From contig CAZCGA010000068.1 in the NCBI GenBank assembly GCA_964498075.1, positions 1 to 32,467 on the forward strand: a stretch of 32,467 nt of DNA, in the 5' to 3' direction. The stretch comes from CAZCGA01 sp964498075. GTDB taxonomy: Bacteria > Desulfobacterota > Binatia > HRBIN30. Both the position numbers and the translations under genes were made by a program. The notes beneath the pieces were generated by a model, which was not told the origin of the DNA, searched no databases, and was given only the letters and a program-made list of their open reading frames with translations. Positions 24,974 through 31,658 of this stretch are shown in pieces (position 1 is the stretch's first letter; each line of letters begins with the position of its first letter).

Positions 24974-25357
24974 GTGCGCATCCTGGTGGACATGAGCGTC
25001 GACATCCGTGTTGCGGATTGGCTCCGCAGCCAGGGCCACGATGCAGTTCATCTCCGCGATGAAGGGTTACACCGGATGCCGAACGGCGAGATTTTCGAGA
25101 AGGCTCTGTCGGAAGATCGGATCGTGTTGACGTCTGATCTCGACTTCGGAGAGATCGCCGCAGCGCTCAAGGACACTGCAGGCAAGGTCCTGCTTCTCCG
25201 GCTCCAAAACGGTCGGGCTGCAAACGTGATCAGTCGCCTGAGCAGCGTTTTGCCGCGCGTCGAGCGCGATCTCGCTGCAGGTGCCGTGGTCATCGTGGAG
25301 GAATCCCGGCATCGGGTGAGGCCTTTGCCCATCGGGACAACGAGCCAACTCAAATGA
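24974..25357 (+). CDS. DUF5615 PIN-like toxin
   Basis: Encodes 127 residues from GTG 24974, six bases after the DUF433 stop. It begins RILVDMSVDIRVADWLRSQG, with the first active-site Asp in LVDM, then GHDAVHLRDEGL, and the second acidic site TSDLDFGEIAA. These are the features of DUF5615 PIN-like proteins, predicted RNases of type II toxin-antitoxin pairs. Length is normal for the family, and no disruption is seen. Confidence 0.9.
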   Translation: MRILVDMSVDIRVADWLRSQGHDAVHLRDEGLHRMPNGEIFEKALSEDRIVLTSDLDFGEIAAALKDTAGKVLLLRLQNGRAANVISRLSSVLPRVERDLAAGAVVIVEESRHRVRPLPIGTTSQLK

Positions 25358-25390
25358 AATCCCTTGCGTCGAAGAAATCGACGAAGACCA

Positions 25391-25573
25391 ATGGCGAGAG
25401 CTAGAGCACTGCGCAAACAGGATCTCCGCGAGCTGGGCTGGAAGGCCCTTGTAGCCGCGCTCGGCGTCGCCAACGCTACCCGGTTCGTCGTGCGCTCCGA
25501 ACTGAGTCGGTGGCCGCAGAAGTCGCTGTTCGCGAAGACGTGGAACGATCGTGGCGCTCTTTCGGTTCGATGA
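25391..25573 (+). CDS. short ORF after the DUF433-DUF5615 pair, possibly truncated
   Basis: Encodes 60 residues, MARARALRKQDLRELGWKAL, then VAALGVANATRFVVRSEL. This recalls a small helical family (xxLRELGxxALxxALGxxxxxRFxxxxE) found near toxin-antitoxin genes. In those proteins a Gly-Asp-Tyr-rich end follows; here the rest (WPQKSLFAKTWNDRGALSVR) looks unrelated and overlaps the beginning of the LamG fragment in another frame, suggesting a junction near 25540. The family assignment is tentative. Confidence 0.4.
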   Translation: MARARALRKQDLRELGWKALVAALGVANATRFVVRSELSRWPQKSLFAKTWNDRGALSVR

Positions 25574-26027
25574 GATTTCCGGTTATCGGCGGATCGTCGA
25601 CTTCAAGGATCCCCCCGTGGATAACGGCCTATACGGCCTCGACGGCTTTCTCAATTTCTTCGACAGCGCGATCGGAGCATCTGCGGTCATCCCCGCAGCG
25701 ACCTACGTGCAGGTCGTGCTCACGCGCGACGGCAGTGGCCAGGTGGTGGGCTACGTCAATGGCGCACAGCAGTTCGCGTTCCCCGATTCGGGCAACGACG
25801 GCGTCGTCGTCGGCAACACCCTACGATTCTTCAAGGATGACGGTTCATCGGAAGAATCGGCAGGGGCGGTGGCGCGTATCCGACTTTTCGATACGGCGCT
25901 GAGTGCGGCGGAGGTGGCGGCGCTTGATCGTCCGAAGCCAGCGCCGGCACTGGCGCCGCTCGGTCTCGTGTGCGTGGGCGTGGCCCTGCTGGCGGTGGGC
26001 CTGCGGCGGCTGCGAAGCCGGGTGTAG
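25551..26027 (+). pseudogene. LamG-domain protein with PEP-CTERM-like anchor, N-terminus lost
   Basis: The frame starting near GTG 25551 reads ALFRFDEISGYRRIVDFKD, then AATYVQVVLTRDGSGQVVGY, TLRFFKDDGSSEE and ARIRLFDTALSAAEVAALD, a concanavalin-like LamG domain. It ends with a Pro/Ala linker, a hydrophobic helix (LGLVCVGVALLAVGLRRL) and Arg residues, the layout of exosortase-sorted anchors, though without a clear PEP. No signal peptide or start-like N-terminus precedes it; upstream codons in the frame are Arg-rich and look unrelated. It is thus a 3' fragment. Confidence 0.7.
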
Positions 26028-26154
26028 TTGTCCTTCCCGGCGAGGAGCACTATGCTCGCTTCCTCGCGGATGGCGGTGAGCGCGAGCTTCAATTGCTCAT
26101 CGGCAACGCGATCACCACACCAAGACACCTCGGGAACTCGTAGATCCCGGTCAC

Positions 26155-26189
26155 AAAACCCGAGACCTTGAGGGTGGGGTCTCGGGTTT
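26155..26189 (-). terminator. Rho-independent terminator of tRNA-Glu
   Basis: On the minus strand AAACCCGAGACC (26189-26178) pairs with GGTCTCGGGTTT (26167-26156), a perfect 12-bp stem, followed by one more T to give a TTTT end (26158-26155). It lies 28 bp past the tRNA 3' end. A strong intrinsic terminator. Confidence 0.85.
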
Positions 26190-26216
26190 GCGCCAAAAAA
26201 CCCAGGCGGGATATAG

Positions 26217-26291
26217 CGTCCCCGACGGGATTTGAACCCGTGTCGCCGACGTGAAAGGCCGGTGTCCTGGGCCAGGCTAGACGACGGGGAC
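26217..26291 (-). tRNA. tRNA-Glu (TTC)
   Basis: The minus strand reads GTCCCCGTCGTCTAGCCTGG and continues to the anticodon loop CTTTCAC (anticodon TTC, 26255-26253), then ACGGG TTCAAAT CCCGT and CGGGGAC with G as discriminator. The acceptor stem GTCCCCG/CGGGGAC is perfect. CCA is not encoded. The form is that of bacterial tRNA-Glu. A terminator follows. Confidence 0.95.
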
Positions 26292-26494
26292 GTGCGTAGT
26301 GAACCGCCAGCCTCGCGAGCGCGATCGCATTTCCCGGGATAGCGCCCGCCTTCAGGCAAGCGGGTGTTGTGCGTAACGGGATTTGTCGGCCAAATCAAGT
26401 CGCGCACGACCTCGCACCGGCAGCTTGCCACTTGAACCGCCGCGCGGCTTATGTGATGAGGAGACGCTTGAAGTGCTTGGGAGGTGACGTTGAT

Positions 26495-26659
26495 ATGGCC
26501 AAGAAAGCAAAGCCACGAACTGCGAAGAAGAAAGCCGCGACGAAGAAGGTGAGCCGGCCGGCTGCGCGTTCGAAGAAACCGGCGAAGAAGTACGATCAGA
26601 CCGGCGCGCCGTGGTGGAAGAAGTTCCGGCCGACGGAAGTCGACGAAGCGGGGGCGTGA
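26495..26659 (+). CDS. 54-residue Lys-rich basic protein
   Basis: ATG 26495 is preceded by GGAGGTGA (26480-26487). The first 35 residues are mostly Lys, Ala, Arg and Thr (MAKKAKPRTAKKKAATKK, then SRPAARSKKPAKK), like the C-terminal tails of histone H1-like proteins. The end reads YDQTGAPWWKKFRPTEVDEA, with a Trp pair. Probably nucleic-acid binding, but no named family. It lies between tRNA-Glu (opposite strand) and sufT. Confidence 0.65.
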   Translation: MAKKAKPRTAKKKAATKKVSRPAARSKKPAKKYDQTGAPWWKKFRPTEVDEAGA

Positions 26660-26730
26660 CGCCCGACTCGCACCCTTGCTGCACCGGCGCTAGGGGCCTA
26701 GAGTAACCTCAATCGAGAAGGAGGCACTCT

Positions 26731-27279
26731 ATGAGCACCGAACAAGTCGAGCTCAGCCGCGATTGCGACGCGGTGCAGATCCCGGCAGGGCACACGATCA
26801 CCCTCCCGAAGGGCACCGTGGCAATCATCACGCAGTCGCTCGGTGGGACGTACACGCTCCAGGTGCCGCGGTTCGGCGGACTGTTCCGCATCACCGGCAC
26901 CGACGCCGACGCCATCGGTAAGCAGAGCGAGGCGCCGGCCAGTGCGGCGGACAGCGGCGCCGACGACAGCCTCGAAGCCCAGGTGTGGGAGCAGCTCAAG
27001 ACCTGCTACGACCCGGAAATTCCGGTCAACATCGTCGACCTCGGTCTCGTCTACGACATGCAGCTCTCGCCGCTCGGCGACGGCGCCAGCAAGGTTGACG
27101 TGAAGATGACTCTCACGGCACCCGGATGCGGCATGGGCGCTTCGATCGCACACGACGCCCGCCAGAAGTTGCTGGGCCTGCCGGGCGTAGAAGAAGCCGA
27201 CGTCGAGCTGGTGTGGGACCCACCTTGGAGCCCACAAATGATCTCGCCCGAAGGTCGCGCCTTGCTGGGAATGGAATAG
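26731..27279 (+). CDS. sufT: SufT-like iron-sulfur cluster assembly protein (DUF59 family)
   Basis: Encodes 182 residues, with AGAAGGAGG before the ATG. The N-terminal third is the SufT-specific extension (IPAGHTITLPKGTVAIITQS, GGTYTLQVP). The C-terminal part (about 88-180) is a DUF59/MIP18 domain, EQLKTCYDPEIPVNIVDLGL, MTLTAPGCGMG with the conserved Cys, and VELVWDPPWSPQMISPEGR. It matures Fe-S proteins together with the SUF system; other suf genes are not in the window, so it appears as a lone gene. It converges on the L,D-transpeptidase gene, 12 bp apart. Confidence 0.9.
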   Translation: MSTEQVELSRDCDAVQIPAGHTITLPKGTVAIITQSLGGTYTLQVPRFGGLFRITGTDADAIGKQSEAPASAADSGADDSLEAQVWEQLKTCYDPEIPVNIVDLGLVYDMQLSPLGDGASKVDVKMTLTAPGCGMGASIAHDARQKLLGLPGVEEADVELVWDPPWSPQMISPEGRALLGME

Positions 27280-27291
27280 CGGGACGGTCTG

Positions 27292-27852
27292 CTACTCGTT
27301 GATGATCACCGGTGTCCCGAGCGGCACCACGTCGTACAAGTAGTCGATATCGCGGTCACTGACCGCGATGCAGCCTTCCGTCCAGTCGACCGGAATCATC
27401 GGACGTCCACCGTGGCCGTGAATACCGACGCGCCCGCCCATGGCGGTCGACCACGGTGGTGTGGTCTGGCGCAGGTTGGCGAAGAAGATATCGGCCCACT
27501 CGTTCGCCGAGATCAGGCGTTCGGCGAACGCCCGGTCGGCGTCATCGAGATTCGGATAGCTGATGCCGAGGAAGCGATGGAAGCGGCTCTGCGGGCGCTT
27601 CTCGCAGACATAGTACTTGCCCGCGGGGGTGTGCCCGTCGCCGCGCTGGAGCTTGCCGACCCTCGGGTCTTTGCCGAGCGCGACCTGAAATTCCTTCAGC
27701 ACCCGATCGCCTTCCTCGAGGCGCATGAGGTGGCGGCCCTTCCATACGTGGATCGTCAACTCGCGCGTCTCCGAACCGCGCGCTGACCAGGCCTGGCTGA
27801 CTGCGAACACACTGCACCCGAGTATCACCCCGTACAACAACCCACGCCGCAT
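27292..27852 (-). CDS. L,D-transpeptidase (YkuD domain), exported
   Basis: Encodes 186 residues from ATG 27852 with GGAGG upstream; the longer frame to 28089 has no support. A signal peptide-like start (MRRGLLYGVILGCSVFAVSQ) is followed by ELTIHVWKGRHLMRLEEG, GHTPAGKYYVCEK and the active-site region VGIHGHGG (His145, His147) with TEGCIAVSD (Cys161). This is the YafK/ErfK-like YkuD fold, which forms 3-3 peptidoglycan cross-links or attaches proteins to the wall. The Arg that often follows the Cys motif is replaced by Ala, so substrate details may differ. Confidence 0.9.
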   Translation of the reverse strand: MRRGLLYGVILGCSVFAVSQAWSARGSETRELTIHVWKGRHLMRLEEGDRVLKEFQVALGKDPRVGKLQRGDGHTPAGKYYVCEKRPQSRFHRFLGISYPNLDDADRAFAERLISANEWADIFFANLRQTTPPWSTAMGGRVGIHGHGGRPMIPVDWTEGCIAVSDRDIDYLYDVVPLGTPVIINE

Positions 27853-28138
27853 ATCGCCGCGTCCTCCTTCGCTCGACCCGTCACCACCCGGTACGCGTTG
27901 TCCGAGTGCGCGCACAAGAAAACACACGCAGGCGACGCCCGTCAACTGTTTTTTTCTCATGCCGGCCGGCTCGGGTAAGCCGCACCAGCGCCGCCGCCCC
28001 ACTTGACGCAGAGCGTCTCCGCCCGCTACAAGCAGCGCTCCGTCGCTGAACGCGTGGGGGAGCATCACCGGACAACAACGGCAATTCACGCGAAGCGGCG
28101 GTCATGCTAGACGTGGTCGCGAGTTGTCCGGCGGGTAT

Positions 28139-28212
28139 GGGCCGCTAGCTCAGTTGGTTAGAGCAGCTGACTCTTAATCAGCGGGTCCCCAGTTCGAGTC
28201 TGGGGCGGCCCA
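28139..28212 (+). tRNA. tRNA-Lys (CTT)
   Basis: GGGCCGC (28139-28145) pairs with GCGGCCC (28205-28211), followed by discriminator A. The anticodon arm is GCTGA CTCTTAA TCAGC with anticodon CTT, and the T arm is CCCAG TTCGAGT CTGGG. CCA is not encoded. No clear terminator follows within 60 bp. Confidence 0.95.
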
Positions 28213-28456
28213 CTTCCTTCTCTTGGGAACTCCACTGGCGGGGGGCAGGCGCTGGTACTCTGCGCCAGACAGTACCCACCCCCAAGGCGCTTGCAATGGC
28301 GAAGGGTTTCGGCCTATGACTTGTGCGCTTGATGCTCAGAGTTACACTATTGCGTGATTGGCGGCAGTCGCGCTCGAAATGGATCGTGGCATCGGTGTGC
28401 AGGGCAGGGTTGGCGAGGGGTTTGCACGCTCACTTCGGGCCAAGGGAGCGCAACCA

Positions 28457-28933
28457 ATGACATCCTACCCAGTGCTGTTCGGCTACCGTGACGTCATCAC
28501 GGGTCGCGATTTCATGGCGTTCGTTAAGACAGATGGACGCGCCCTCTTGACCAAGGAAGAGGAAGGGTACTGGCTCTATGGCGTCTATCCTGGAGGCGTG
28601 GCTGGCGGCGGCAAGGCACTCGCCGAGGCAAGCCGAGAATTGAAAAAAAGTTACCTCTCCGTGCTGTTCGACATTGCGGCAGAGGCACCGTCGTTCGAGG
28701 CTTTTAAAGCCGAGGTTGAACGGTTCTTCGCTCAATCCAATGAACCGACCGCGAAGGAATGGGAAGCGGCTCACGCACAGGTTAAGAACGGGCAGCTCTT
28801 GAACGACGATCTTCCCCGCCGCGACGCGGCAACGAGGCCGCCATACATTGACGTTCGACCTATCGACAGAGACGCAGTGCGTGAACCCGCGGACTTCAAC
28901 ATCTTCGACCAAGAACTCGCGGAAGCAGCGTGA
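28457..28933 (+). CDS. 158-residue hypothetical protein, first gene of an overlapping pair
   Basis: Starts at ATG 28457 (AGGGAG upstream), MTSYPVLFGYRDVITGRDFM. The centre reads EEEGYWLYGVYPGGVAGGGK, then LAEASRELKKSYLSVLFDIA, similar in layout to HicB-type proteins (a beta-sheet with G-Y-W-x-Y-G-V followed by a helix that contains regularly spaced hydrophobic residues). A Pro/Asp-rich tail follows. No DNA-binding domain is obvious. Its stop overlaps the next start (GTGA), so the two genes are translated together. A candidate antitoxin-like member; the role is inferred from gene arrangement. Confidence 0.6.
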   Translation: MTSYPVLFGYRDVITGRDFMAFVKTDGRALLTKEEEGYWLYGVYPGGVAGGGKALAEASRELKKSYLSVLFDIAAEAPSFEAFKAEVERFFAQSNEPTAKEWEAAHAQVKNGQLLNDDLPRRDAATRPPYIDVRPIDRDAVREPADFNIFDQELAEAA

Positions 28934-29184
28934 GTTCCTTTGGAACGATTTCGCTATCACAGATTTGGGCGATGCTTGATGTTTGCCTGCCGGGATACAT
29001 ACGCAAGCGGCGCGAACATAACTGGCTCGTGGCGCACGGCGACCGGGCCTATCCGCGCCTCCCGCGTAATGCGCATAGTAAGCGTAGCGATCCAGACGTC
29101 CAAATCGGACATGTCCGCCATCTTGTGCGCTTCTTCCAGATCCAAGAGTGCGCCGAACAGCATCTAGAACAGCTCCGGGGCTAG
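28930..29184 (+). CDS. 84-residue HicA-like hypothetical protein, second gene of an overlapping pair
   Basis: Starts at GTG 28930 within the preceding gene's stop. It reads ISLSQIWAMLDVCLPGYIRK, then HNWLVAHGDRAYPRLPRNAH and DPDVQIGHVRHLVRFFQI, ending CAEQHLEQL. The order helix, beta-hairpin with aromatic residues, R-x-Y-x-x-L-P, then I-G-H-V-R helix resembles HicA-related double-stranded-RNA-binding-fold toxins, but the hallmark G-S-H is replaced by H-N-W. It could be a divergent HicA or an unrelated small partner. No further gene follows on this strand until 30061. Confidence 0.55.
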   Translation: MSSFGTISLSQIWAMLDVCLPGYIRKRREHNWLVAHGDRAYPRLPRNAHSKRSDPDVQIGHVRHLVRFFQIQECAEQHLEQLRG

Positions 29185-29190
29185 CGTAGC

Positions 29191-29502
29191 CTAGTTCCCA
29201 TCCGCGTCCAGCTGGTGGTCGAGGTCGATGATTCGATACACGAGCCGGTCACCCATAGCGTGCGGCACCAGCTCCGCTATCGTGCCAGTGAAGAGCGGGG
29301 GAGGACTGAGCAAGGGAATGTCCGCCACCGTTGCGGCGCCGTCGCGGTTTGCGTCCACACCATCAACGAACGGCAAGCCACCGAAAAGGACTTGGATGAG
29401 GGTTCCCTGATCGGGAGGCGGCGGGACAGCCTGGGCCAGCACCGCCACGTCCGGGCACGACAGCAGCACGAGCGGGGGGTACGCGGGCAACGTGACGATG
29501 CA
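29191..29502 (-). pseudogene. C-terminal fragment of a secreted protein with dockerin/EF-hand-like loop
   Basis: A frame ending at 29191 reads DQGTLIQVLFGGLPFVDGVD, then ANRDGAATVADIPLLS and GTIAELVPHAMGDRLVYRI. D-A-N-R-D-G with a following A-D-I is the calcium loop of dockerin type-I-like repeats. The rest matches the C-terminal tail style of secreted proteins in such genomes. Its upstream part is replaced by an IS1380-like transposase fragment, so the gene is broken. Confidence 0.55.
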
Positions 29503-29529
29503 TCGCGGCCAGCGTAGCCAGCGCGCCGG

Positions 29530-29805
29530 CGGCTGCCCAACAACACGCCGCTGGTCCCCTCGAAGACCAGGAGCGGATGGGACATGTGCTCGTCGTAGTG
29601 GCCGTTGAAGAACCTCCACTGTGGCGCGCCGTGTGTTGGGATCGTCGGTCGAGTCGACGTCGAGGATCACTTCGCCTGGTGCTCTCCCAGGCGCCTCAAA
29701 CCACTCCACCCCCAGGCGCGTCAGCCGCGCAATGGAGCCCCACTCGATCTCATTCTCCAGGCGCGACAGGGTCCTCCCTCGCCGGCAGGGTCCGTCTGAG
29801 CGAGT
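29530..29805 (-). pseudogene. IS1380-family transposase fragment with frameshift
   Basis: One frame reads RTLSRLENEIEW and GEVILDVDSTDDPN (29770-29635), the DDE-region start of IS1380 transposases, whose first catalytic Asp lies in the L-D-V/I-D motif. After a one-base shift (AACA where AAC or ACA is expected, near 29635) the next frame continues HGAPQWRFFNGHYDEHMSHP, then LLVFEGTSGVLLG. Beyond about 29530 the similarity stops and the dockerin-like fragment begins. The N-terminal and C-terminal parts are both missing and no terminal inverted repeats are evident. Confidence 0.75.
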
Positions 29806-30060
29806 TGCACGCCACGCGAACCCGGTGGCGTGCCGCGCCTTGAACGTGCGACCGCGGCGAGGGTGCCAGCTTCGCGGCTCCTCTTCGCTACGAGACCGCG
29901 CGCAATTCAGAAGTAGTAGTTCCATCGTTGCGAAGCGGGTCGTACTGTGATGTGCATCTCTGCTTCGTGCTTTCGGCGTTTCGTATTTTCGTGATTTCAT
30001 TTGCCGAGGCCGCGGTTGCATCGCAATCGCGCTTGCACACCAGGACGGCGAGCACATAGA

Positions 30061-30294
30061 ATGCGGTCGCAGGTGATCCACGTGCAAATCGGCATCGAGT
30101 TCCGTCTCCCCGCCAAGATCCGCAAGAAGGGGAAGTGGTACGTGTCATCCTGCCCGTCGCTTGACGTTCACTCGCAAGGTCGGACGAAGGACGAAGCGCG
30201 CCAGAACCTCATCGATGCGCTCGCCTTCTTCCTGGAAAGCTGCGTCCGTCGTGGAACGCTCGCCGATGTCCGGCAGTCAGTGAGCCGCTCGTGA
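30061..30294 (+). CDS. HicB-family antitoxin (first of two)
   Basis: Encodes 77 residues from ATG 30061. IEFRLPAKIRKKGKWYVSSC, then PSLDVHSQGRTKDEARQNLI and DALAFFLESC are the partial RNase H-like fold of HicB antitoxins. An alternative GTG at 30082 would drop seven residues. No DNA-binding domain follows, so it is a short HicB. Its stop overlaps the start of the HicA gene (GTGA at 30291-30294). Confidence 0.8.
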   Translation: MRSQVIHVQIGIEFRLPAKIRKKGKWYVSSCPSLDVHSQGRTKDEARQNLIDALAFFLESCVRRGTLADVRQSVSRS

Positions 30295-30572
30295 ATGTCG
30301 GTCGACCCGAGCCTGCTCGAACGAGCGTACCGAAGCCCGCAAGACCTTCGATTCGGCTGAGCTTGGCCGAGGAACTCGGGTTTGAGCACGTGCGGACCGC
30401 CGGCAGTCATCACCTTTTCCACCACCCAGGTGCGTCGATGGTTCGCGAGCAGTTTCCCCGTCCTCTGAATCTGCAGAAGGGGCGCGACGGCAAAGCCAAG
30501 GCATACCAGGTCAAGCAGATGCTGCAAATGGCGGAGGCGCTTGGTATCATAGCGGCGCTGGTGGAGAAGTGA
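30291..30572 (+). CDS. HicA-family mRNA interferase toxin
   Basis: Encodes 93 residues from GTG 30291. The first 20 residues are Pro/Arg-rich and may be partly spurious. The HicA fold reads LAEELGFEHVRTAGSHHLFH, with the catalytic His40 in G-S-H, then NLQKGRDGKAKAYQVKQMLQ. This is the HicA subtype with an N-L-Q and K-A-K-x-Y-Q-V motif. It lies between two HicB-like genes; the second is past a run of 17 Ns. Confidence 0.8.
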   Translation: MNVGRPEPARTSVPKPARPSIRLSLAEELGFEHVRTAGSHHLFHHPGASMVREQFPRPLNLQKGRDGKAKAYQVKQMLQMAEALGIIAALVEK

Positions 30573-30582
30573 GTGATGACGA

Positions 30583-30599
30583 NNNNNNNNNNNNNNNNN
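30583..30599. other. assembly gap (17 Ns)
   Basis: A run of 17 undetermined bases between the HicA stop and the second HicB start. The true length of the missing sequence cannot be known from here, so the adjacency of the genes on its two sides is not proven. Confidence 0.99.
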
Positions 30600-30602
30600 G
30601 CA

Positions 30603-30857
30603 ATGCCCACGGTTCCCCGATACGCTTATCGGGTGTTCTGGTCCGAAGAAGACGGTGAGTTCGTCGCTGTGTGCGCCGAAATCCCCGGCCTCTCGGGTCT
30701 TGCGCCAACAGAGGCTGGCGCGATTCAGGAGCTGAAAGTCGCGATCGCCGGATGGCTGGAACACCTCACCGAGCAGGGACTCGCATGGCCCGAGCCCGAC
30801 CAAGCCGCGAGGTCAGAGGCCTTCCGCACGGCACAGCCTACCGCCCACCAACGTTGA
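30603..30857 (+). CDS. HicB-family antitoxin (second)
   Basis: Encodes 84 residues from ATG 30603, just right of the gap, so the start could be further left. YAYRVFWSEEDGEFVAVCAE, then IPGLSGLAPTEAGAIQELKV and AIAGWLEHL are typical of the HicB-like antitoxin sheet with a D/E-x-E/G-F-V-A strand. The sequence is not closely similar to the first HicB, so this is not a recent duplicate. The tail is short and no DNA-binding domain is visible. Confidence 0.8.
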   Translation: MPTVPRYAYRVFWSEEDGEFVAVCAEIPGLSGLAPTEAGAIQELKVAIAGWLEHLTEQGLAWPEPDQAARSEAFRTAQPTAHQR

Positions 30858-31014
30858 CTCCCTTGATGTGCGTGTTCGGCACGGTCGCTTGTGGGCCCAC
30901 CCAGTCGGCGGCCCGAGGATGAGGAATCGGTGAGAGTCTCAACTGCGCCCTCGGCAAGTGGAGGCAGGCTTGGACGAGCACGTCACGGCGATACACATTG
31001 AGCGGCTGTCACCC

Positions 31015-31131
31015 ATGGGCCGCGTTGACTGGAGCGCCGTTGCCGCACTCGCGGCTGTCGCCGCTGCCCTTGCAGCGGTCGCCGGTGTCGTTCTAGTCGC
31101 CTCGCAGCTGCGGGAGCAAGCGCAGCTCACC
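31015..31131 (+). pseudogene. N-terminal fragment of a membrane-anchored protein
   Basis: ATG 31015 begins MGRVDWSAVAALAAVAAALA, then AVAGVVLVASQLREQAQLTQ, a single N-terminal membrane anchor followed by a polar helix, as in proteins of the form 'TM helix plus QLRxxxxxT'. After 31130 the frame continues as the antisense of an SRAP gene, so the protein is cut after about 40 residues. The normal continuation is not present in the window. Confidence 0.55.
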
Positions 31132-31436
31132 CAGAACCCGTCCGCAGCGACCGGACACCGCCGCCGTTGGAATGCCTCGCGGAACAGCGTCATGCTCGCT
31201 ACCGTCTCGGCGCGTGCGTTGATCGGTGCTGACCTGGTGTCCGTCGTGGCCGCCGTCGTGAAGCCCCACTTCATCGGACCCATGCGCAGCTCGGCGCCGT
31301 CGTTGGCAATCACTTCGACATTCTGACTCGGGGCGATGTTGTAACGCGGGCTCAGGGCGACGTTCACGAACGTGGCAACGCCGAACTCTTGCGCCAGCGT
31401 CTCACGCGCGCTGGTTCGGGCGAAGCGGCCGCAATG
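31131..31436 (-). pseudogene. SRAP/YedK-family (HMCES) fragment with lost start codon
   Basis: On the minus strand the sequence reads CGRFARTSARETLAQEFG, ALSPRYNIAPSQNVEVI, GPMKWGFTTA, INARAETV and CPVAADGFW, the first 100 residues of an SRAP protein. Two defects are visible. The expected Met before the catalytic Cys (ATG TGC) appears as CAT TGC, explained by loss of one G; and the protein ends after DGFW (31131), before the catalytic Glu and His region. It is therefore inactive. SRAP proteins cross-link to abasic sites in single-stranded DNA. Confidence 0.85.
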
Positions 31437-31658
31437 GCGCGGTGTCGTGCCGCGGGTGCGGCTCTCTGTCTCTACGCGGGACACGAGTGCTGTGGTATGC
31501 GGGAGCCGAGGGGAGGAGGCTTGTACGTTCTCTTGACGGCTGGTGCGTGGAGCAAGGAAGGTCCGGATGGAAGACTCTGTGCAGGTTACGGACAATTGGG
31601 AGGCCGAGCAGAAAGCGGCGGAGCAATCAAACTGACCAAGGTTGCCAGAGACCAACAT

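Noticed and set aside
26028..26150. Minus-strand stretch VPEVSWCGDRVADEQLKLAL with EEASIVLLAGKDN
   Set aside because: It resembles a real protein segment but lacks start, stop context and a known family; it lies past the tRNA-Glu terminator.
31389..31658. N-terminal part of the frame of the HEPN-like gene
   Set aside because: It overlaps the antisense of the SRAP remnant and has no ribosome site; starts at 31659 or 31686 are better. A 22-codon ORF at 31567-31635 with a fair ribosome site was also too short to support.
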